NCBI RefSeq assembly: GCF_001579845.1
Contig: NZ_CP007440.1
Span: forward strand, 1,802,001 to 1,866,000
Length of the DNA: 64,000 nucleotides
Direction: 5' to 3'
Source of the DNA: Rhodoplanes sp. Z2-YC6860
Lineage (GTDB): Bacteria; Pseudomonadota; Alphaproteobacteria; Rhizobiales; Xanthobacteraceae
Part shown: piece after piece, positions 26,570 through 33,121 of the stretch
How positions within the stretch are numbered: position 1 is the stretch's first letter
Layout: each line of letters begins with the position of its first letter
Notes under the pieces: generated by a model
Told to the model about the DNA's origin: nothing
The model's database searches: none
Seen by the model: the letters and a program-made list of their open reading frames with translations, nothing else
Position numbers and translations under genes: made by a program

Positions 26570-26644
26570 ATGAACGGGCTTATCTATCTCATCGGATTGA
26601 TTGTCGTGATCATGGCGATTCTTTCCTTCCTTGGTTTGCGCTGA
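26570..26644 (+). CDS. 24-residue membrane micro-protein
   Basis: A 24-codon gene encoding a nearly pure membrane helix (LIYLIGLIVVIMAILSF) with a polar start and a short basic end. AGGAG sits seven bases before the ATG. It precedes the membrane protein at 26667 by 22 bp on the same strand. Small proteins beginning with the same kind of helix are, to my recollection, common in related rhizobia. The role is unknown. Confidence 0.65.
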   Translation: MNGLIYLIGLIVVIMAILSFLGLR

Positions 26645-26666
26645 GCCATCAATCAAGGAGCGAGCC

Positions 26667-27551
26667 GTGAGCATGACAGACACCTCAACCATTGCCGTCA
26701 TCGATGACGGCCCATCGCCCGAAGTCGTGCTTCTGCCCCGCATCGAATGGGGCCCGGTGATCGGCGGCGCCATTGCGGCGGCCGCACTCGTCTCGGTGCT
26801 GCAAGGCTTTGCCGCCGCGATCGGACTGTCGGTGAGCTCGGCGTCGCCGACCTGGCGAGATGCATCCTTCTCGCTGATCCTGCTGTCAGGCCTGTATCTG
26901 CTTTTGACGGCGCTCGCGTCCTACGCGTTCGGCGCCTATGTGGCCGGGCGGATGCGCATGCGGCTCGGCACCGGCGCAACGTCCGAGATTGCATTCCGCG
27001 ACGGCATGCACGGCATCCTGGTCTGGGCGCTTGCGACACTGCTGGCCGTCATCATGGCCCTGTCCGTTGCGGCGATGACGCAGCGGCTTGCTGCGCCGGC
27101 GGGATTGAGTGCCGCTCCGTCCGCCTCGGTTGCGGGCGAGAACATCATCGCGTTCGATCTCGACCGTCTGTTTCGCGGCGAGCGGAGGCCTCCTGCCGCA
27201 GATCTCGCCCAGGCGCGATCTGAAGCTGCGCGCATTCTCATGACGTCGTCGAGCCACACCGGCATGCGCGCCGACGATCGCGCGTATCTGGTACGCTTGA
27301 CCTCGGCCTATACCGGATTGTCAGCGCCCGATGCCGAAAAGCGCGTGACCGAAGTCGCCGGCGCTGCCAGGGAGGACATCAACCGCGCGCGGCGTGCCGC
27401 GGCGATTCTGGCCTTCATGGTCGCGGCCGCGGCGTTGGTTGGCGCTGGAGCCGCCTGGTACGCGGCCTGTGCGGCGGGCCGCCATCGCGAAGGGATCGAC
27501 GTGGTGCCGAACTGGTGGAGCTGGGAGCGGCCGTTCGGCGCGAGTTACTGA
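26667..27551 (+). CDS. Hypothetical polytopic membrane protein
   Basis: A 294-residue protein with about four helices: residues 35-60 (VIGGAIAAAALVSVLQGFAA), 70-100, 115-140 and 250-275. The first loop region PRIEWGPVIGG and the YVAGRMRMR segment suggest a conserved family that I remember only as hypothetical. The GTG at 26667 has AAGGAG at ideal spacing. A central soluble domain (about residues 150-245) has the EDINRARRAAAIL end. The gene follows the 24-residue micro-protein and is followed by a terminator. Confidence 0.75.
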   Translation: MSMTDTSTIAVIDDGPSPEVVLLPRIEWGPVIGGAIAAAALVSVLQGFAAAIGLSVSSASPTWRDASFSLILLSGLYLLLTALASYAFGAYVAGRMRMRLGTGATSEIAFRDGMHGILVWALATLLAVIMALSVAAMTQRLAAPAGLSAAPSASVAGENIIAFDLDRLFRGERRPPAADLAQARSEAARILMTSSSHTGMRADDRAYLVRLTSAYTGLSAPDAEKRVTEVAGAAREDINRARRAAAILAFMVAAAALVGAGAAWYAACAAGRHREGIDVVPNWWSWERPFGASY

Positions 27552-27589
27552 AAAAGAAAACGGGGGAGGACCGCCAAGCACCTCCCCCG
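27550..27589 (-). terminator. Terminator downstream of glnII
   Basis: On the minus strand CGGGGGAGG pairs with CCTCCCCCG across an 11-base loop, and the stem is followed by TTTTCTTTTT. It lies about 135 bp after the glnII stop codon and can end its transcript. Confidence 0.75.
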
Positions 27590-27646
27590 CGACATCGACC
27601 TGAAGTGTTCACAACAAGACCGACGCCGAACCTCTCTCTGAAAAGT

Positions 27647-27682
27647 GCGGGCGCCAACTGTGACAGCGGGCGCCCGCGTTTT
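27647..27682 (+). terminator. Terminator downstream of the membrane protein gene
   Basis: GCGGGCGCC pairs with GGCGCCCGC, followed by GTTTTG. It is about 95 bp beyond the membrane protein stop. The T run is short. Confidence 0.55.
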
Positions 27683-27723
27683 GCGTGTTCGGTCGCTGGC
27701 GGCAGCAACCGGGGCTTTGAACC

Positions 27724-28758
27724 TTACGCCGCAGCCGACTTGCTGGTCGGGACCGACGAGATGGTCTTCAGGATCTGCGAGGCGATGGCGTAGGGGTCGC
27801 CTTGCGAGTTCGGGCGGCGGTCTTCGAGGTAGCCCTTGTAGCCGTTGTTGACGAAGCTGTGCGGCACGCGGATCGAGGCGCCACGATCAGCCACGCCGTA
27901 GCTGAACTTGTTCCACGGCGCCGTCTCGTGCTTGCCGGTCAGACGCTTGTCGTTGTCCGGGCCATAGACCGCGATGTGGTCCATGAGGTTGGTCTCGAAG
28001 GCCTTCATCAGCGACTCGAAGTACTCCTTGCCGCCGGTCTCGCGCATGTACTTAGTCGAGAAGTTGGAGTGCATGCCCGAGCCGTTCCAGTCGGTGTCGC
28101 CGAGCGGCTTGCAGTGCCACTCGATGTCCACGCCGTACTTCTCGGTCAGTCTCATCATCAGGTAGCGGGCCATCCACATCTGGTCGGCGGCGGTCTTCGA
28201 GCCCTTGCCGAAAATCTGGAATTCCCACTGGCCCTTCGCCACCTCGGCGTTGATGCCTTCGTGGTTGATGCCGGCCGCGAGGCAGAGATCGAGATGCTCT
28301 TCGACCATCTTGCGGGCGAGGTCGCCAACGTTGCTGTAGCCGACGCCGGTGTAGTAGGGGCCCTGCGGCGCCGGATAGCCCGAAGCCGGGAAGCCGAGCG
28401 GGCGGCCATCCTTGTAGAAGAAGTACTCCTGCTCGAAGCCGAACCAGGCGCCCTCGTCGTCGAGGATGGTGGCGCGCTTGTTCGACGCGTGCGGCGTCTT
28501 GCCGTCCGGCATCATCACTTCGCACATCACCAGCACGCCGTTGGTGCGGGCGGCGTCCGGAAACACGGCGACCGGCTTCAGCACGCAATCGGAGCTGTGG
28601 CCTTCGGCCTGCATGGTCGAAGAGCCGTCGAAGCCCCACAGCGGAAGCTGCTCAAGCGTCGGGAAGCTTCCAAATTCCTTGATCTGGGTTTTGCCCCGAA
28701 GGTTCGGGACCGGCGTGTAGCCGTCGAGCCAGATGTACTCGAGACGATACTTTGTCAT
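27724..28758 (-). CDS. glnII: Glutamine synthetase type II (GlnII)
   Basis: A 344-residue eukaryotic-type glutamine synthetase, which joins ammonia to glutamate using ATP. It shows LEYIWLDGYTP at the start, LPLWGFDGSSTMQAEGHSSD, the metal-binding WFGFEQEYFFYKDGRP, and the C-terminal ADRGASIRVPHSF. About 340 residues is right for GSII and much shorter than GSI (470), which is presumably encoded elsewhere. A sigma-54-like promoter lies 111 bp upstream, so nitrogen control by NtrC is likely. GlnII is typical of rhizobia and their relatives. Two terminators follow. Confidence 0.96.
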   Translation of the reverse strand: MTKYRLEYIWLDGYTPVPNLRGKTQIKEFGSFPTLEQLPLWGFDGSSTMQAEGHSSDCVLKPVAVFPDAARTNGVLVMCEVMMPDGKTPHASNKRATILDDEGAWFGFEQEYFFYKDGRPLGFPASGYPAPQGPYYTGVGYSNVGDLARKMVEEHLDLCLAAGINHEGINAEVAKGQWEFQIFGKGSKTAADQMWMARYLMMRLTEKYGVDIEWHCKPLGDTDWNGSGMHSNFSTKYMRETGGKEYFESLMKAFETNLMDHIAVYGPDNDKRLTGKHETAPWNKFSYGVADRGASIRVPHSFVNNGYKGYLEDRRPNSQGDPYAIASQILKTISSVPTSKSAAA

Positions 28759-28868
28759 GAGTTGTTCTCTTGGCGGTTTCTCTTGATGGTGAGTCTGGAA
28801 GGTGAGGGGCGAGAGCTCGCCCCAGCCGCCGGAACCATGTGAGGGGACCGGCTGCCGCCGCCTTTAAA

Positions 28869-28884
28869 AGCATTTTGCGTGCCA
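28869..28884 (-). promoter_or_regulatory. Sigma-54-type promoter of glnII
   Basis: On the minus strand TGGCACGCAAAATGCT matches the sigma-54 pattern TGGCACG-N4-TTGCW with one difference (ATGC for TTGC). A dyad TGCTT-N7-AAGCA lies about 70 bp further upstream and could be an activator site, with only weak similarity to NtrC sites. The rest of the 28759-29101 gap shows nothing else that I can name. Confidence 0.75.
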
Positions 28885-29101
28885 TGCCCGCAAATGAGGC
28901 GATGGGCGTGCCAGGCGGCGTCGCAGCAACGCGATTCGATGCCCGATGGCTGCTTGCAGCGAAAGCAAAACCGAAAATGCTCAAATCATAGCCATGCGAC
29001 GATTTGCTAAGAGGCATTCTGAGCAATCGTTGAGCGTCAACACTATATTGGAACGGACTCAACGATGATGCTTTGAGTCGAGCGACTGCAAGGAGCCGAA
29101 C

Positions 29102-29272
29102 ATGACTGAAAGGTCTGATCGCGTGTCGGCCGAAATTATCCCGTTTCCAGCTCGGGGCCGTTTCGCCGCCACGCCACGTGATGAGACGTTGGCACGTGCC
29201 AGGGTTGCGATCGGCAGCGGCTGGTATCACGACGAGGCGATCAAGGAAGAAGAGCAGAACCGCAAGCACTGA
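29102..29272 (+). CDS. Small hypothetical protein (56 residues)
   Basis: The 56-codon gene starts at an ATG with CAAGGAG upstream. Its product has the motif EIIPFPARGRF near the N terminus, then a charged helix ending EEEQNRKH. The stop codon is inside a perfect 11-bp stem-loop, so gene and terminator are closely linked. The function is unknown; the clear signals at both ends support expression. Confidence 0.65.
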   Translation: MTERSDRVSAEIIPFPARGRFAATPRDETLARARVAIGSGWYHDEAIKEEEQNRKH

Positions 29273-29290
29273 GAGTGCTTGCGGTCTCTT
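29260..29290 (+). terminator. Stem-loop overlapping the small gene's stop codon
   Basis: CCGCAAGCACT pairs perfectly with AGTGCTTGCGG around GAG; the tail TCTCTTCT is moderately T-rich. The first arm includes the last three codons of the small gene. Confidence 0.75.
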
Positions 29291-29345
29291 CTCTTTGGCG
29301 CATGTCCTTTTCGGAAAACCGGTGCCCACTTTTCCGGGACATGCG

Positions 29346-30275
29346 TCAGGCTCCGAATATCGACCAGCCCAGCCGCTTGGTCAGCGCTTCGAGCGCAATG
29401 CGGCCGAGATGCGAGTTGCCGTTCTGATCGAGGCCCGGTGACCACACCGCGATCGAGGCCCTGCCCGGTGCGATGGCGAGAATGCCACCGCCGACGCCGC
29501 TCTTCCCCGGCAAACCCACCCGATAAGCGAACTCGCCTGAGCCGTCGTAGTGACCGCAGGTCAGCATGATGGCGTTGATGCGGCGTGCGCGCTCGGCGTT
29601 CACGACCGAGAGGCCGGTCTTGGGATTGCGGCCGTTGTGGGCGAGAAAGCGCGCCGCGGTCGCGAGCTGGCGGCACGACATGGCGATGGCGCATTGGTGG
29701 AAATAGACGCCGAGCGCGAGGTCGACCGGGTTCTCGATCACGCCGAACGACTTCATGTAATTGGCGAGCGCGGCGTTGCGGAAGCCGGTGCGCTGCTCGG
29801 ACGCCGCGACCTTCTCGTCAATGGCGATCGATGGATCGTCGGCGAGAAAGCGCACGAAGCGGAGGATTTCGCCGAGCGCCTCGCGCGGCTGATGGCCGGA
29901 AAGGATCAGGTCGGTAACCGCAATCGCGCCGGCGTTGATGAAGGGATTGCGTGGGATGCCCTTCTCGAATTCGAGCTGCACAACGGAGTTGAACGGGCTG
30001 CCGGACGGCTCGCGTCCGACGCGCCGCCACAGCCGGTCGCCGGCCATGCCGAGCGCGAGCGTCAGCGTGAAGACCTTCGAGATGCTCTGGATCGAGAAGG
30101 GGGTGTCGGCGTCGCCGCCGGTGAAGACGCGGCCGTCGTTGTCGACGATCGCGATGCCGAATTGCCCGGCATCGACATTGGCGAGCTCGGGAATGTAGGT
30201 CGCGACCGTGCCGCGGTCCGGCCGCTCCGCCATCTCGGCGGCGATGTCTTTGACGATGTGATCCAGGTCGTGCAC
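29346..30275 (-). CDS. glsA: Glutaminase GlsA
   Basis: A 309-residue serine-dependent glutaminase, which hydrolyses glutamine to glutamate and ammonia. The catalytic SIQSISKVF motif carries the Ser-x-x-Lys pair, and [11 protein letters not shown] and [14 protein letters not shown] are strongly conserved. The length is normal. Its proximity to glnII, with the opposite reaction, suggests a local nitrogen-balance pair, but each gene has its own upstream region. The sequence upstream (30276-30522) is a palindromic repeat region with no gene. Confidence 0.94.
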   Translation of the reverse strand: MHDLDHIVKDIAAEMAERPDRGTVATYIPELANVDAGQFGIAIVDNDGRVFTGGDADTPFSIQSISKVFTLTLALGMAGDRLWRRVGREPSGSPFNSVVQLEFEKGIPRNPFINAGAIAVTDLILSGHQPREALGEILRFVRFLADDPSIAIDEKVAASEQRTGFRNAALANYMKSFGVIENPVDLALGVYFHQCAIAMSCRQLATAARFLAHNGRNPKTGLSVVNAERARRINAIMLTCGHYDGSGEFAYRVGLPGKSGVGGGILAIAPGRASIAVWSPGLDQNGNSHLGRIALEALTKRLGWSIFGA

Positions 30276-30351
30276 GGGATTACTTGTTCACGCGTGAGTA
30301 CGCCAAACTTTTGCAAGAAACATGCAACACGCGCAAATCTCTCCCCGTCGC

Positions 30352-30482
30352 CCTGAGGTGCGAGCCCTAAGCGCATTTACGCGCGTCTTCGACGCGCTAT
30401 GGCGAGCCTCGAAGGGCGACGGCCCGGCTGATGCAGCGGGGGCCGCATCCTTCGAGGCCCGCCTTTCGGCGGGCACCTCAGG
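30352..30482. repeat. Composite palindromic repeat (CCTGAGGTGC type)
   Basis: Outer arms are CCTGAGGTGC (30352-30361) and GCACCTCAGG (30473-30482). Inside is the module TACGCGCGTCTTCGACGCGC plus TATGG, which also occurs with one change at 38656-38680 within a different repeat type. CATCCTTCGAGG is also present. Confidence 0.75.
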
Positions 30483-30522
30483 ATGACGGGGAGAGCGAAG
30501 CGCCAGCCGAAGCAGTGAACGC

Positions 30523-31479
30523 TCAAGCCTCCGCAACGAACTTGTTGCGCATCTTGCCCAATCCTTCCACCTCGGTCTCCATCACGTCGCCGACCTTGAT
30601 GAATGTGTTGGTGCCCTGGCCGACGCCGCCGCAGGTGCCGCAGACGAAAATGTCGGCGGTGTTCAGCGTCAGGATGTTGGAGGCGTATTCGATCTGCTCC
30701 TCCGGCGTGAAGATGAACTGCGAGGTGTTGCCGTTCTGCTTGATCTCGCCGTTGATGCTGAGCCGGATGAACAGCTTCATGTGATCGGCGACGAACGCCT
30801 TCGGCACCAGATACGGTCCCATCGGCGCGAACTTGTCGTGGCTTTTGCCATTGAGCCAGTCGGAGCGCAGCCCCGGCCGGTCGGTGCGGATCTGGAAGTC
30901 GCGCGCCGAGACGTCGTTGGTGGTCATCCAGCCGGCGACGTGGTCCATCGCACGCTCGGCCTTCACGCGCTTGGCCGGCTTGGTGATGACGCAGGCGATC
31001 TCGGCCTCCCAGTCGATCTTCTTGACGTCCTTCGGCGCCGGGATGTCGTCATAGGCGCCGGCGAGGCAGCTCGGCGCCTTCAGGAACAGGTACGGGTCCG
31101 AGGTGGACTTCTCGCCGGTGAACTTCGGGCCATCCTTCGGCGACATGCCGGCGCGGATCATCTCGTCGACATGCTCCTGGAAATTCTGCGCGGCATAGAA
31201 CATCTTGCCCGGATGGGCGACCGGCGGCAGCGCGGTGAGGCTCGACACGCTCGTGCCCTTGGCCTTGTCGAGACCGGCGACGATCTCCTGGAGGGTCGCG
31301 AAATTCCGGTCCCAATCGCCGAGCAGGTCGCGGATGCTCGCGGTGCTGGTCAGCCCGGACTTGCCGGACGCCTTGGCGGCTTCATCGAGCGGTATCGCGG
31401 CATCGTCCAGCACGATGGCGGCGAACGGCTTGCCGTCCGATTTGGCGAAGGTCCCAAGCTTGAATGCGCGGCCGTTCAT
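30523..31479 (-). CDS. Fumarylacetoacetate hydrolase family protein
   Basis: A 318-residue FAH-superfamily protein, which usually cleaves C-C bonds or isomerises products of aromatic ring cleavage. IDWEAEIACVITKPAKRVKA carries the conserved Glu ligands, NDVSARDFQ the Asp, and DKFAPMGPYLVP is typical. The start ATG at 31479 (MNGRAFKLG) has a good family fit; the frame upstream has no similarity. It lies about 4 kb from the FAD monooxygenase on the same strand and divergent from a solute-binding protein gene. The substrate is not known. Confidence 0.88.
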   Translation of the reverse strand: MNGRAFKLGTFAKSDGKPFAAIVLDDAAIPLDEAAKASGKSGLTSTASIRDLLGDWDRNFATLQEIVAGLDKAKGTSVSSLTALPPVAHPGKMFYAAQNFQEHVDEMIRAGMSPKDGPKFTGEKSTSDPYLFLKAPSCLAGAYDDIPAPKDVKKIDWEAEIACVITKPAKRVKAERAMDHVAGWMTTNDVSARDFQIRTDRPGLRSDWLNGKSHDKFAPMGPYLVPKAFVADHMKLFIRLSINGEIKQNGNTSQFIFTPEEQIEYASNILTLNTADIFVCGTCGGVGQGTNTFIKVGDVMETEVEGLGKMRNKFVAEA

Positions 31480-31623
31480 ATGTCTCACTCCCGTGATGTT
31501 GGCGGCGAAACCTAGCGGCGTTTGCCGCCCGCGGCCAGCGCCCCGGCTTGCGCCGGGCGCGCATTTCGCGTTCCCTTCTTGCATAAGCGGCGGGGCGAAC
31601 TCGGCCGCGCCGGGAGGACTGCC

Positions 31624-32433
31624 ATGCTGAAAGCGCTCACCGCCGTTTCCATGCTGCTCGCCGCAACGCTTGCGGCTGCGGCGCAGCCGGCACCATCGGC
31701 CGAGGCCGTGAAGGACCTCGCGCCGACCGGCAAGCTTCGCGCCGCGATCAACTTCGGCAATTCGGTGCTGGCGCAGAAGGCGCAGGACGGCTCACCGGCC
31801 GGCATCAGCGCCGATCTGGCGTTCGCGCTGGCGAAGCGCCTCGATGTGCCGGTGGAGTTCGTGCCGTTCGAGGCGGCCGGCAAGGTGTTCGAAGCCGCGG
31901 CGGAAGGGCTGTGGGACGTGGGCTTCGTCGCGATCGAGCCCGCGCGCGCCAAGGCGATCGACTTCACCGCGCCCTACGTGATCATCGAGGGCACCTACAT
32001 GGTGAAAAAGGATTCACCGTTGAAGGAGGTCGCCGACGTCGACAAGCCGGGCATCCGCATCGCGGTCGGTCTCGGCTCGGCTTACGACCTTTATCTGACG
32101 CGCACCATCAAGAACGCCAGCGTCGTCCGCGCCCCGCTCGGCGGCGGCAAGGCGATGATCGAGATGTGGCTCAAGGACAAGCTCGACGCCGCGGCCGGCG
32201 TGCGCCAGCAGCTTGAAGCCTATGCCAAGGATCATGCGGATGTGCGGATCATGAGCGGCGCGTTCCAGCAGATCCAGCAGGCCATGGGCATGCCGAAGAA
32301 GGACGGCGAGCCGAAAGCCGCGGGCTCGGCTTATCTCAAGGCCTTCGTCGAGGAGATGAAGGCCTCGGGCTTCGTCGCCGATGCACTGAAGCGCAGCAAC
32401 CAGGTCGCTGTGGTCGCGCCGGCGGCGAAGTAA
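31624..32433 (+). CDS. Family 3 solute-binding protein (periplasmic)
   Basis: A 269-residue SBP_bac_3 protein with an N-terminal signal peptide (MLKALTAVSMLLAATLAAAA). LRAAINFGNSVLAQKAQ, AGKVFEAAAEGLWDVGFVAI and GTYMVKKDSPLKEV mark the amino-acid-binding fold. It is a close paralogue of the protein at 18657-19388, which lacks the export signal. GGGAGG precedes the ATG. No permease or ATPase genes are beside it, so it is an orphan binding protein. A long palindromic repeat follows the stop. Confidence 0.92.
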   Translation: MLKALTAVSMLLAATLAAAAQPAPSAEAVKDLAPTGKLRAAINFGNSVLAQKAQDGSPAGISADLAFALAKRLDVPVEFVPFEAAGKVFEAAAEGLWDVGFVAIEPARAKAIDFTAPYVIIEGTYMVKKDSPLKEVADVDKPGIRIAVGLGSAYDLYLTRTIKNASVVRAPLGGGKAMIEMWLKDKLDAAAGVRQQLEAYAKDHADVRIMSGAFQQIQQAMGMPKKDGEPKAAGSAYLKAFVEEMKASGFVADALKRSNQVAVVAPAAK

Positions 32434-32444
32434 ATCTCTCCGCG

Positions 32445-32552
32445 GTCATTCCGGGGCGCGAGCGTCAGCGAGCGAACCCGGAATCCAGATGCATATTCGG
32501 TATCTGTAACTGGATTCCGGGTTCACGCGCTTTGCGCGTGCCCCGGAATGAC
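32445..32552. repeat. Long palindromic repeat (GTCATTCCGGGGC type)
   Basis: Outer arms GTCATTCCGGGGC and GCCCCGGAATGAC, and inner arms AACCCGGAATCCAG and CTGGATTCCGGGTT, form one long hairpin of about 108 bp. This type of repeat is dispersed in alphaproteobacterial genomes. It lies between the binding-protein gene and the nuclease gene. Confidence 0.8.
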
Positions 32553-32560
32553 AGGGTGCC

Positions 32561-33121
32561 TTACCGCCCGTGCTCGTGCCGCCATTGCGACGGCTGCTCG
32601 AAGTCGCCGGCCCATAGGCCGCGGCGGGCGTCGCGCGCTTCGCGCTCGGCGTCGGCGTAGCGGCCGCGGCTATACTGGCGCAATTCGAGCGCTTGGCCTG
32701 CGCGCACCATCGCTTCGCTGAGATCCTGGCCGCCGGCCGTGCACATCGACACCTCGCGGCCGTAACTCTCGCCGACCGGCTTGCACGACACGCTCTGCCG
32801 GCCGATCGCGCCGGCCAGCGCATCGCGCGCGTCGCTGCCGCACGGGTAAAACTTGCCGCGCGCGTCGCGGCAGTCCTGCAGGCTTTCCGGCGCGTCGATG
32901 CCGAACAGCCGGACGCGGTGGCCCGCCACCTCGAGCGAGTCGCCGTCGACCACGCGCGGCCGGCCGCTGATCATCGCACCGGTCTGGCGTGGGGCGAGAA
33001 TCGGCCGCGAATGCCATTCCTGAATGCCGCCGCCGATCGCGGCGACGATGGCGATGATCAGAAGTCCAACAAGGAACGGCGGCCGCCGCGGCAAGAGGGT
33101 CAGCGCCCCCGCGGCTTCCAC
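32561..33121 (-). CDS. Thermonuclease (SNase-like) family protein
   Basis: A 186-residue staphylococcal-nuclease-like protein. An N-terminal membrane anchor ([20 protein letters not shown]) leads to the nuclease fold: [20 protein letters not shown], with APES, then [19 protein letters not shown]. Arg/Asp residues of the catalytic loop are in place, but VDGDSL lacks the usual Thr. The anchor and the cysteines suggest a periplasmic or membrane-attached form. It overlaps the 3' end of uvrB by 22 bp, so the two may be translationally linked. Confidence 0.85.
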   Translation of the reverse strand: MEAAGALTLLPRRPPFLVGLLIIAIVAAIGGGIQEWHSRPILAPRQTGAMISGRPRVVDGDSLEVAGHRVRLFGIDAPESLQDCRDARGKFYPCGSDARDALAGAIGRQSVSCKPVGESYGREVSMCTAGGQDLSEAMVRAGQALELRQYSRGRYADAEREARDARRGLWAGDFEQPSQWRHEHGR

